Notes under the pieces: generated by a model | Seen by the model: only the letters and a program-made list of their open reading frames with translations | Told to the model about the DNA's origin: nothing | Databases searched by the model: none | Made by a program: the position numbers and the translations under genes | Shown: piece after piece, positions 27,604-36,964 of the stretch | Position numbering within the stretch: the stretch's first letter is position 1 | Layout of the letters: every line of letters starts with the position of its first letter | Origin: Candidatus Tisiphia endosymbiont of Melanophora roralis | GTDB lineage: Bacteria; Pseudomonadota; Alphaproteobacteria; Rickettsiales; Rickettsiaceae | Assembly: GCF_964026575.1 (NCBI RefSeq) | Contig: NZ_OZ032161.1 | Span: forward strand, 992,001 to 1,056,000 | DNA length: 64,000 nt | Direction of reading: 5' to 3'

Positions 27604-29148
27604 ATGAATCAACATATTGTAAATTCTCCTGAATCACTTGATGAAAAGCGTAATAATGCCCGTCAAGGTGGAGGGGGAGAGAGAATCGCCTTACAACATA
27701 AAAAAGGTAAACTTACTGCAAGAGAAAGGATAGAAGTATTACTAGATCCTGAAAGTTTTGAAGAAACAGGAATGTTTGTTGAACATAGATGCAGTAATTT
27801 TGGCATGAACGACAAAAAATTCCTAGGGGACGGTATAATAACTGGACATGGCACCATAAATGGTAGGTTGGTTTTTGTGTATAGCCAAGATTTTACGGTG
27901 TTAGGTGGATCTCTTGGAGAATATCACGCTAAAAAAATTTGCACTATACTCGATTCTGCTTTAGCAGTAGGAGCACCAGTTATTGGCATAAATGATTCGG
28001 GGGGTGCAAGAATTCAGGAAGGGGTTGACGCCCTTGGTGGTTATGGAGAATTATTTCAACGCAATGTAATTGCTTCCGGTATTATTCCACAAATCACCTT
28101 AATTATGGGACCTTGTGCTGGTGGTGCTGTTTATTCTCCTGCCTTAACAGATTTCATATTCATGGTTAAAAATACTTCTTATATGTTTGTAACAGGACCA
28201 GACGTAGTTAAAACTGTTACAGGTGAAGAAGTAAGCCAAGAACAACTTGGCGGAGCAAAAATGCATACTACAAAGAGTGGTGTTGCTGACCTTGCTTTTA
28301 AAAATGATATAGAGCTACTTCTAGAAACTAGAAGGTTTTTTAATTTTTTACCTCTATCAAATAGTAGTCCTCTACCACATCGTCGTACCGAAGACCCAGC
28401 TGATCGGGTTGATATGTCCCTAAACACCTTAGTCCCAAGCATTCCGAACAAAGCTTATGACATGAAAGAATTAATTGAGCGTATTGTTGATGAAGGAGAA
28501 TTTTTTGAGCTGCAACCAGATTTTGCTAGAAATATTATAATCGGCTTTGGTTATATGGAAGGAAGACCTATAGGATTTGTTGCGAATCAACCATTACATT
28601 TAGCTGGCTGTTTAGATATTAACGCATCAAGAAAGGCAGCAAGGTTTGTTCGTTTTTGTGATGCGTTTAATATCCCAATAGTAACTCTAGTTGATGTACC
28701 AGGTTTTTTACCTGGCACTGATCAAGAGCATAACGGAATTATTAAACATGGAGCAAAATTGTTATATGCGTATGCTGAAGCGACTGTACCAAAAATTACC
28801 ATAATTACTAGGAAAGCTTATGGTGGAGCTTATATAGTGATGAACTCAAAACATCTTCGTGGGGATGTAAATTACGCGTGGTTCAACTCAGAAATTGCAG
28901 TACTTGGAGCTGAAGGAGCTGCTGAAATAATATTTAAAGAAGAATGCAAAGATCTAGAATCAAAAAAACAAAAAATCCAAGAGTATAAAGATACTGTTAC
29001 TTCTCCTTTCGCTGCAGCATCTAGAGGATACCTAGACGATATTATAAAGCCTCAAAATACTAGATGGCGCATATGTAAAGCACTAAACTTTCTTCAAAAC
29101 AAAAAAATACAATTACCATGGAAGAAGCATGATAACTTACCACTTTAG
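27604..29148 (+). CDS. pccB: Propionyl-CoA carboxylase beta chain
   Basis: This 514-residue carboxyltransferase subunit transfers carboxyl groups from biotin to propionyl-CoA. Typical features are [33 protein letters not shown] (acyl-CoA oxyanion site), [12 protein letters not shown], and [23 protein letters not shown] in outline. GGAYIVM and ending elements also match. It lies 21 bases before pccA, forming a two-gene unit followed by ntrY. Confidence 0.95.
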   Translation: MNQHIVNSPESLDEKRNNARQGGGGERIALQHKKGKLTARERIEVLLDPESFEETGMFVEHRCSNFGMNDKKFLGDGIITGHGTINGRLVFVYSQDFTVLGGSLGEYHAKKICTILDSALAVGAPVIGINDSGGARIQEGVDALGGYGELFQRNVIASGIIPQITLIMGPCAGGAVYSPALTDFIFMVKNTSYMFVTGPDVVKTVTGEEVSQEQLGGAKMHTTKSGVADLAFKNDIELLLETRRFFNFLPLSNSSPLPHRRTEDPADRVDMSLNTLVPSIPNKAYDMKELIERIVDEGEFFELQPDFARNIIIGFGYMEGRPIGFVANQPLHLAGCLDINASRKAARFVRFCDAFNIPIVTLVDVPGFLPGTDQEHNGIIKHGAKLLYAYAEATVPKITIITRKAYGGAYIVMNSKHLRGDVNYAWFNSEIAVLGAEGAAEIIFKEECKDLESKKQKIQEYKDTVTSPFAAASRGYLDDIIKPQNTRWRICKALNFLQNKKIQLPWKKHDNLPL

Positions 29149-29169
29149 TATATTTAAGCACGAGATTTT

Positions 29170-31167
29170 ATGACTAAACCATTATTTGATAAAATTTTAA
29201 TCGCCAATCGTGGTGAAATAGCTTTGAGAATAATGCGAACCCTAAAGAAGATGGGTATTACATCAGTTGCCGTATATTCTGAAGCAGATACACATTCAAT
29301 GCATGTACAATATGCTGATGAAGCTTATTATATCGGCAATTCTCCTGCCACTGAGAGCTATTTGTCAATTAAAAATATTGTAAATGCTATTAGAGCAAGT
29401 GGTGCTTCGGCGGTGCATCCAGGATATGGATTTTTATCAGAAAATTCAAATTTTGCAAATATCTTAAAAAGGGAAGGAGTTGCCTTAATAGGTCCCAATG
29501 CTTCTGCTATTAAGAAAATGGGCGATAAAATTGAAGCAAAAAAAATCGCTATGGAAGCAGGAATCAGCCTAGTCCCTGGCTATATTGGTACTATCAGCAA
29601 TATAAATCAGGCCATAGAAATTGCAGAAAAAATAGGTTTCCCTGTTATAGTTAAGGCAACAGCTGGTGGTGGTGGTCGTGGAATGAGAGTGGTAAAAAAC
29701 TCTGAAGAAATGGCTAATGCCTTTGAATCAGCTAAGCTTGAGGCAGTAAATAATTTTAGCGATGGTAGATTATTCATTGAAAAATTAATTCAGTCCCCAA
29801 GGCATATTGAAATACAATTATTAGCTGATCAGTATGGTAACAGTGTTTGTCTTGGTGAGCGAGAATGTTCAATTCAACGTTATCATCAAAAAGTGATTGA
29901 AGAAGCCCCAAGCTCCTTTATTACCGAGGAAATACGGCAAAAAATGTATAAAGAGACCTTAGCTTTATCTAGCAAGGTCGGTTATTACTCAGCCGGTACA
30001 GTTGAATTTATAGTTGATTTAGATAAGAACTTTTATTTCCTTGAGATGAATACTAGGCTACAAGTTGAGCATCCAGTAACTGAACTGATCACTGGTATTG
30101 ACATAGTAGAAGAGATGATAAAAATTGCTGCTGGTGAAAAATTATCATTTTCTCAAGAAGATATAAAATTAAAGGGGCATGCGTTTGAATCTAGAATTTG
30201 TGCAGAAAATCCAATGCGTGGATTTCTGTCGTCTAGTGGCAGAATTACTGAATATGCAGAACCACCAAAAAATGCTAACATACGTGTGGATACAGGTCTT
30301 GGACTTGGTGGAGAAGTCAGTATGTTTTATGATTCAATGATTGCAAAACTTTGTACTTACGGAGAGACTAGAGAACAAGCTATTGAGGTTATGCGTTCTG
30401 CTTTAAGTGCTTACATAATACAAGGTATTTCTCATAATATTAGTTTCTTAGAAGCAGTAATATCACATCCTCGTTTTATAGCAGGTGATATAAATACTGC
30501 ATTTATAGAAGAAGAATATCCAGATGGTTTTTCTGGAGCAAGCTTAACTTCTGAAATCACTAAAATATTCCTAGCTACAGCCATTTTTGTTTATATTGCC
30601 GAGCAAAAACGTGCTTCGTTAATCTCTGGTCAAATAGTCGATCAAACTCACAAAATCGGTACTAGATGGGTTGTATCAATTGATGACAAACTATTTCCAG
30701 TTTTAATTAAATCAGTAGATTATGGTTATAATATAAGACAAGAAAATGATAGAATTTATATACGTAGTAACTGGAACTTAGGTAGTAGACTCTTTTCCTG
30801 TATTGTAAATGGTAGAAAAGCCAATGTAAAAATTGGCAATATCTTAACAGGTTATATGTTATCACATTCAGGCATTAGTGTTAAAGCTTACGTCCGTTCC
30901 CCACGGATGTCTGAACTAGAAGCGTTGATGATTACAAAAAATATCCAAGAAGAGCAAACAGAACTGCACGCCCCGCTTGCAGGACAAATTATTGCAATTA
31001 AGGTTCAAGAAGGTAGTAAGGTAGTTATTGGTCAAGAGATTATGGTTTTAACTGCCATGAAAATGGAGAATATACTTGTTGCTGAGCGTAATGGGAAAAT
31101 TGCTAAAATCCTAGTTAATGAGAAAGATCAGGTGATTAGTGGACAGGTGTTACTTGAATTTGCTTAG
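29170..31167 (+). CDS. pccA: Propionyl-CoA carboxylase alpha chain (biotin carboxylase and carrier)
   Basis: This 665-residue protein has an N-terminal biotin carboxylase domain (KILIANRGEIALRI, ATP-grasp loop KATAGGGGRGMR, catalytic EMNTRLQVEHPVTE). It also has a linker/BT region and a C-terminal biotinyl domain with the target lysine in LTAMKMENIL. All motifs and the length match PccA. It is translationally close to pccB. Confidence 0.96.
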   Translation: MTKPLFDKILIANRGEIALRIMRTLKKMGITSVAVYSEADTHSMHVQYADEAYYIGNSPATESYLSIKNIVNAIRASGASAVHPGYGFLSENSNFANILKREGVALIGPNASAIKKMGDKIEAKKIAMEAGISLVPGYIGTISNINQAIEIAEKIGFPVIVKATAGGGGRGMRVVKNSEEMANAFESAKLEAVNNFSDGRLFIEKLIQSPRHIEIQLLADQYGNSVCLGERECSIQRYHQKVIEEAPSSFITEEIRQKMYKETLALSSKVGYYSAGTVEFIVDLDKNFYFLEMNTRLQVEHPVTELITGIDIVEEMIKIAAGEKLSFSQEDIKLKGHAFESRICAENPMRGFLSSSGRITEYAEPPKNANIRVDTGLGLGGEVSMFYDSMIAKLCTYGETREQAIEVMRSALSAYIIQGISHNISFLEAVISHPRFIAGDINTAFIEEEYPDGFSGASLTSEITKIFLATAIFVYIAEQKRASLISGQIVDQTHKIGTRWVVSIDDKLFPVLIKSVDYGYNIRQENDRIYIRSNWNLGSRLFSCIVNGRKANVKIGNILTGYMLSHSGISVKAYVRSPRMSELEALMITKNIQEEQTELHAPLAGQIIAIKVQEGSKVVIGQEIMVLTAMKMENILVAERNGKIAKILVNEKDQVISGQVLLEFA

Positions 31168-31182
31168 GTTTAAATTAGGTAG

Positions 31183-31221
31183 GGGTAGAACTTCAAATAT
31201 ACTCAAATGATTTTGAATAAT
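31183..31221. repeat. Fused remnants of repeat types C and B
   Basis: GGTAGAACTTCAA, the left edge of the type C element as at 58233, is followed directly by TATACTCAAATGATTTTGAA, the left edge of the type B element. The rest of both elements is missing. The remnant lies between pccA and ntrY and may affect the ntrY leader. Confidence 0.5.
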
Positions 31222-31225
31222 AAAA

Positions 31226-33073
31226 ATGTTGAATTACTTTTATCGATATCTTAAAAAATATTGTAGTAGCAGTAAATTAATATTTGTTCTAATAATTGTA
31301 GCCATTATATTGGCTTGCTCGACTTATTATGTGATTTCAATTGAATCGAAATCTCTTGGACCAGACCCAAGTAGAGTTATAGGGCTTATATTAGTAGATC
31401 TTGCTGTATTCTTACTTTTAGGCATTTTATTAGCTCGTAAATTTTTACGAGATTTTATTGATAAAGGTGAAAGGGAGACGTCTTCGAAATTACAAAATCG
31501 TATCATTATTGCCTTTAGTTTAATTGCTACAATTCCAACCATTATTGTTTCAGTCTTTTCAGCATACTTCTTTAACTTTGGTATTCAATCTTGGTTCGAT
31601 AAAAAGATTTCTGCTGTGCTTGATCAGTCGATAATAGTAGCAGAATCTTATATAGACGAACATAAACTACAGTTACGCGAAACAGCATTATCCGTCGCTG
31701 ATGATTTAACGGAGATGTATTATAATTTAATACATAATCCCCTTTCATTTAATGAAGCATTAAATACTGAAGTTGAGATGCGCTCTCTTGACGAAGCTAT
31801 GGTTTTACATAGACCTACTAATACTGTTATTGCTAATACATTCTTAAGTTTCGCAATTTCATTTGCTACTATTCCAGCTCATTTAATGAAAAGAGCTGAG
31901 CTAGGAGAAATTGTTGAGATAAAATCTGATCCTAAAAAGATTCGAATGCTTACAAAACTTAAAGATCATAATGATATATATTTGTTGGTAGGTAGATTGA
32001 TTGATGCTAAAATTATTGATCATATTGATAAAACTAACGGTGCAGCTGAAGAATATTATCGTCTTAAAAAACATATATCCAGTATGCAGATCAAATTTTC
32101 TATAGTATTTATTTTTATTGCTTTATTACTGCTATTAGCTGCAATAAGCTGGGGGATGATTTTTGCTACAAAGATAGTAAAGCCTATTCGGAAATTAGTG
32201 ATTGCTACTGAAAAGGTTAAAAATGGTGACTTAACTATTCAAGTACCAGAAGACCTTGTTAATAAAGATGAAATAAGCGTTTTATCCTCAGCTTTTAATA
32301 GGATGATTAAACAAATTGACCATCAACAAAGAGATCTAGTTATAGCTCAACGTGCACTTGCTTGGTCTGACGTAGCAAGGAAAGTAGCTCACGAGATTAA
32401 GAATCCTTTGACACCTATTCACCTTGCCTCCGAAAGATTGCTTAGGAAATTTAGTAATCAAGTTGAAGATAAGGCAGAGTTCAACAAATACATACAGATG
32501 ATTGTACGTCATACTGACGATATTAAGAAAATTGTCTCTGAATTTGTTAATTTTGCAAGACTACCAGCCCCAATATTTATGGATTGTGATCTAGTAATTC
32601 TTATAAAGAATATGGTTGAATCACGAAAATTAATTAATGATAAAATATTATATAAATTCATCACAACTGATAAACACATAGATTTTATCTGTGATACAAC
32701 TCAAATTAATCAGATTATGGTTAATTTATTAAAAAATGCCGAAGAATCTATAGGACTTACTAGATTTCAACAAGGTGTTATTGCTGTTTCTATAACCAAG
32801 TCTAACCACCAGATTACTATTACAGTAAATGACAATGGAGTAGGATTCCAAGCAAATTTAATTGATAGGGCTACAGAAGCCTATATAACAACTAGATCTA
32901 AAGGAACTGGTTTAGGGCTAGCCATTATCAAAAAAATAGCACAGGATCATTGTGCAACACTAGAGTTAGCAAACAAGTACGAGGGGGGAGCGATTGTCAA
33001 CATAACATTCAACCTTGATGAATTAAAATTAAAGATCAATAATTCGAAGTCGATAAATCACATTTTCACTTAA
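31226..33073 (+). CDS. ntrY: NtrY-type sensor histidine kinase
   Basis: This 615-residue membrane kinase has N-terminal membrane helices (three, within residues 1-115), an extracytoplasmic sensor part, and another helix (about 290-315). A HAMP domain (KIVKPIRKLVIATEKVKNG in outline) follows. The kinase domain has the phospho-acceptor in VAHEIKNPLTPI, N-box NLLKNAEESI and G-boxes DNGVGF and GTGLGLAI. NtrY partners NtrX, which is not adjacent here. No PAS domain is obvious. Confidence 0.92.
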   Translation: MLNYFYRYLKKYCSSSKLIFVLIIVAIILACSTYYVISIESKSLGPDPSRVIGLILVDLAVFLLLGILLARKFLRDFIDKGERETSSKLQNRIIIAFSLIATIPTIIVSVFSAYFFNFGIQSWFDKKISAVLDQSIIVAESYIDEHKLQLRETALSVADDLTEMYYNLIHNPLSFNEALNTEVEMRSLDEAMVLHRPTNTVIANTFLSFAISFATIPAHLMKRAELGEIVEIKSDPKKIRMLTKLKDHNDIYLLVGRLIDAKIIDHIDKTNGAAEEYYRLKKHISSMQIKFSIVFIFIALLLLLAAISWGMIFATKIVKPIRKLVIATEKVKNGDLTIQVPEDLVNKDEISVLSSAFNRMIKQIDHQQRDLVIAQRALAWSDVARKVAHEIKNPLTPIHLASERLLRKFSNQVEDKAEFNKYIQMIVRHTDDIKKIVSEFVNFARLPAPIFMDCDLVILIKNMVESRKLINDKILYKFITTDKHIDFICDTTQINQIMVNLLKNAEESIGLTRFQQGVIAVSITKSNHQITITVNDNGVGFQANLIDRATEAYITTRSKGTGLGLAIIKKIAQDHCATLELANKYEGGAIVNITFNLDELKLKINNSKSINHIFT

Positions 33074-33291
33074 TATTCTTTTCTTACTTTACTTTTTTCT
33101 TGGTAACTCTCTCATATTTAAAGTCATGCTTTATAACAATACACTTAATCTGCAATCGTGATTTTTATTACATATTAGTAAATCTTTCTTTAAAAATAAA
33201 ATTATAAATACAGTTTCTACTTTCCCTCTCTATGACAATTGCATTAACATTAATTAATCTTTAATAAATAAATTAACTGATAGGTAATAAA

Positions 33292-36200
33292 ATGGTTTTA
33301 TTTAACAAGTTACAAAATAATTTTCTTATTAATAGATCTAATAGATATATATTTAATAGATATTTAGTAACAAGGTGCATAATTTTTCTTTTTTTGTTTA
33401 TTCTATTTCTTTTATTACAAGGGTTTGGTACATCTAATGTTTTGGCAGCAGAACTAAGAAATGAGCAAATAAATCTACCTCATTTAGATCCAACTACTAA
33501 TAGAGAATACTTTGAAAATGAAATAGAGGCAACTCGGCAACTTATTGATGAAGCTCGTGGTGAGTTGAAAACACTAGAACAAGAATACAATTCACATAGA
33601 GTAACAAAAGCATTGGGTAAAAAAAACAATTATTATTCAGAAGCAGTTGATTTACTAGAAAAGGAGTCTTTAAAGTCTCTTGAGTTAATGAAAGAATATA
33701 CTTTTGAGAAAGAAAAAATCTTAAACGAGATATTAGATAACAAAACGCTGAAAGGCATAAAGGAGAAAGGTTTAACCGAAATAGAGAAGCTAATAGATAG
33801 AAATTATGAAGAATATAATAAAGCTCTATTAGAAGCTAAACAAAAGATTTTTGAGGAAAAGAAAGAATATAATAAAGCTCAATCAGAAGCTAAACTAAAA
33901 GCTTTGGTGGAAAAGGACAATTTTTTATTAACAATAAAAAAAGAATTAGAGGAAACCTCACATCAAGATGCTGTATACTTGAAGAATGAGAACAACAAAC
34001 AAGGAGGGAGCGAATACAACGTAGTAAACACAGACCCCGAAATTTACGAAGACAATTTTTCAGATCATTCAAGTATAATTGAAATTCTAAAAAAAATAAA
34101 AATATCTCCACAAGACCTAGGGTACGATGATAACAAAAAAGAAACTCTCTATACTAATCTTAAGGAAGTAAATCAAAAGTTAGGAGATTTAGCACAGAAG
34201 ATACGTGAGACAGAAAAGCAAGACTCAATACTCAACCAAGAAAAAGATAATTACGACCAACTATCAAGTTCTATTGATATAAAAAAAGATAAAATCTGCA
34301 AGTTAGAAGAAACAAAAAAATACTTTGAATCTAAGTTAGATTGTAAAGAGGCTAATTTACCTGCTTTACCAAAGAAGAAACTACAGTTTAGGAATGTGGC
34401 AGCACACATTATTTCTATTATCAAAGCACAACCTCAAACTTCTAATAGTTTGGTATCAGTAAAATCACCTTATATATCTCTTGACGACCAACCTCCAGCT
34501 CCAAGCTTAAATATGCAAACAGAGATATTACCATACCAAATAGATCCTTCTGTTGTTACGCCTCTAATATTAGATACCACTCAACCTAATAATGAAACGC
34601 TAACCGATAAAGCTATACCACAAGTAAACACTAAAAGTTTACACGATGAATTGCAAGAGTTTTCAACAGAAAATGACGGTAATAATCAACGTAAGGAGAT
34701 TATTACTCGCAGGCATAGCATCGAAACAGAACAACCTAAACATTATCAAGATAATAAAACTATTACTCGTACGTTTAGCCTCGAACTCCCCCGACCCCAA
34801 TCACTAGACGAAGGATTTTTCTCTTATCACAGCAGCACACCAGAATCTGAAGAGGAAGAGTGGAGCGACTCTGAAGATGAACCACTCATAGATACTCCCA
34901 AAAGGTTTTCACGGTCATCTTCATTAGCACCACTCGATCCACAATATTATTCAAGAAGATCATCAGATGCTTCAAATCTTGATTCTAGTGATGAAGTAGC
35001 AGTAGTAATGTTTCCCCCCCTACCAATAACTCAAGAACAATCTTCAACAACGCACACAGTAGTTGACCAAGTTGTAGTATACAATGTGGACAATAAACAA
35101 GGGGTAAGCGAAAACAACATAGAACTACATGAATATGAGAATCCATCGAAACTTTACAAAACTAAAAGGCAGAAAAGGAGTATAGCTGTACAGGATATAT
35201 TTGATGAAGATAATCTTGGATTAGAAGAATTGTTTAAAGAAAAGGCTGTGCCAATAGTAGCTAATGTTCAACTTCCTGAACCTGAATATCACACAGTTGA
35301 ACAGCTTGTAGATAAGCCTGAATATCACGCAGTTGAACAACTTGTAGCTAATGTTCTACCTCAGCAGGCTGAATATCATGCACATGAACAACATCATACA
35401 GTTGAATATCATGTAGCTAATGTTCTGCCTCTAGTAGCTGTTCATCAAGCCCCTACTAAAAGGCAAAAAAGGAGTATAGCTGTACATGATAATGTAGTTG
35501 TTGTTCAAAATGAAGTATTTGATGAAGATAATCTTGGGTTAGAAGAATTGTTTAAAGAAAAAGCTGTGCCAATAGTAGCTAATGAGCAACTTCCCGAGGA
35601 AGAACATCATGCAATTCAACCTCTTGAGGCTGTACCTCAACCTCCTGCAGATGTAGTCCACGTAGAAAATAATCCTCCTGCAGTTCAACCTCTTGAGGCT
35701 GAACATGATATATTTGATGAAGATAATCTTGGGTTAGAAGAATTGTTTAAAGAAGATGCTGTACCTATAGTAGCTAATGATCAACCTCCTGAGGCTGAAC
35801 ATCATGCAGATGGACAACATGTAGATGAACATCAGAAGGATGAACATTTTGTAACTAATGAGCAGCCTCTTGCAGCTGCACCTCAAACTCCTCTAGAAAC
35901 TATAGCATTAGTTGAAAAAAAATCTTATATCCCACCTATTAATTTTGATATCGAACAAAATATAGCAAAATATACTACATATATAGAATTTGATTACTTG
36001 GATTTAATTTCAAATGCTTTAAGTACTCGAAATCAAAATAATCTATTAACAGATAATCCTACGGTAAAAGCGGCAGGGGATAATGATTATTATATTAAAA
36101 AAGGAGGGTGGATTCAAGTTATGAGGTCTACTAGCAAACAAAAAGGAAATACTTTACCCTTTAAAAATAATCAGCAAGGCTTCGTTCTAGGTTTTGATGC

Positions 36201-36927
36201 ACAGCCTCTTGATGAACTTATTATAGGAATCGCATATGCTAATGCAAATTCATATACTAAATTTCAAAACATCTTTAATGACAAGCAAAATATTATTTTA
36301 CATGTAGCTGCAGTTTACAGCAAATATACATTATCACCAAATATGTATCTGAGTTCTTATCTTAAATATGGTAAAGCCTTTATTAAAAATCTAGGGAAAA
36401 GAGATACTATATCCATTAATAGCAAGACTAACGGTTATGTAGGACGTGCGAAGCTTGAAACTCACTATAAAGTTGATTTAGATAAATTTTTGTTCAAACC
36501 AATGGTAGGAATAATATTTGATCGTTTTCTAATCAAAAATTTTACAGAATATAGGAAAGATTTTAATATTAATGTACCAACTAGGAAAGGAAAAAGAGTA
36601 TCATTTGAAACTGGAATTGATTTCAGTAAACGCATTTTGGTAAAAAATATTTCAATTATTCCTAAGGTATACTTTAAACTAGATCAGACTATTCTACTAA
36701 ATAATTCAACCGACATTATTAATTTTACTAGCATAGAACACCATACTCAAACAGTAGCTATCACAAAATCTCTAAGACCATCTCCAAAAAATGTTATGTA
36801 CACTTTAGGAGGTTGTATAAACATGCAATCTGTATCAGCACTTGAATTAGGTGCTGGTTATGATTATAGTTTAAAGAAAAGTTTTACTACCCACTCTTTC
36901 TATGTTAATGGATCAGTGAAATTTTAA
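33292..36927 (+). CDS. Sca-type autotransporter surface protein
   Basis: This 1211-residue protein has a long N-terminal signal (hydrophobic core about residues 28-48, cleavage near VLAAELRN), a charged coiled-coil passenger (about 65-340) and a low-complexity acidic middle. A repeat region has three copies of IFDEDNLGLEELFKE (starting near residues 635, 743 and 807), two of them preceded by TKRQKRSIAV. A C-terminal autotransporter beta-barrel (about the last 280 residues) ends in phenylalanine (VNGSVKF). Sca proteins mediate adhesion, invasion or actin assembly. The passenger is not one I can match to a numbered Sca. Part of it (about residues 597-630) resembles the type B repeat. Confidence 0.85.
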   Translation: MVLFNKLQNNFLINRSNRYIFNRYLVTRCIIFLFLFILFLLLQGFGTSNVLAAELRNEQINLPHLDPTTNREYFENEIEATRQLIDEARGELKTLEQEYNSHRVTKALGKKNNYYSEAVDLLEKESLKSLELMKEYTFEKEKILNEILDNKTLKGIKEKGLTEIEKLIDRNYEEYNKALLEAKQKIFEEKKEYNKAQSEAKLKALVEKDNFLLTIKKELEETSHQDAVYLKNENNKQGGSEYNVVNTDPEIYEDNFSDHSSIIEILKKIKISPQDLGYDDNKKETLYTNLKEVNQKLGDLAQKIRETEKQDSILNQEKDNYDQLSSSIDIKKDKICKLEETKKYFESKLDCKEANLPALPKKKLQFRNVAAHIISIIKAQPQTSNSLVSVKSPYISLDDQPPAPSLNMQTEILPYQIDPSVVTPLILDTTQPNNETLTDKAIPQVNTKSLHDELQEFSTENDGNNQRKEIITRRHSIETEQPKHYQDNKTITRTFSLELPRPQSLDEGFFSYHSSTPESEEEEWSDSEDEPLIDTPKRFSRSSSLAPLDPQYYSRRSSDASNLDSSDEVAVVMFPPLPITQEQSSTTHTVVDQVVVYNVDNKQGVSENNIELHEYENPSKLYKTKRQKRSIAVQDIFDEDNLGLEELFKEKAVPIVANVQLPEPEYHTVEQLVDKPEYHAVEQLVANVLPQQAEYHAHEQHHTVEYHVANVLPLVAVHQAPTKRQKRSIAVHDNVVVVQNEVFDEDNLGLEELFKEKAVPIVANEQLPEEEHHAIQPLEAVPQPPADVVHVENNPPAVQPLEAEHDIFDEDNLGLEELFKEDAVPIVANDQPPEAEHHADGQHVDEHQKDEHFVTNEQPLAAAPQTPLETIALVEKKSYIPPINFDIEQNIAKYTTYIEFDYLDLISNALSTRNQNNLLTDNPTVKAAGDNDYYIKKGGWIQVMRSTSKQKGNTLPFKNNQQGFVLGFDAQPLDELIIGIAYANANSYTKFQNIFNDKQNIILHVAAVYSKYTLSPNMYLSSYLKYGKAFIKNLGKRDTISINSKTNGYVGRAKLETHYKVDLDKFLFKPMVGIIFDRFLIKNFTEYRKDFNINVPTRKGKRVSFETGIDFSKRILVKNISIIPKVYFKLDQTILLNNSTDIINFTSIEHHTQTVAITKSLRPSPKNVMYTLGGCINMQSVSALELGAGYDYSLKKSFTTHSFYVNGSVKF

Positions 36928-36931
36928 TATA

Positions 36932-36960
36932 AGTTGCTAATTATTACATAATTAGCAACT
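36932..36960. terminator. Bidirectional terminator between convergent genes
   Basis: AGTTGCTAATTA and its exact complement (12-bp arms) flank TTACA, between the stops of the autotransporter and the leftward coiled-coil gene. It could terminate transcription from both sides. Confidence 0.75.
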
Positions 36961-36964
36961 CTCG

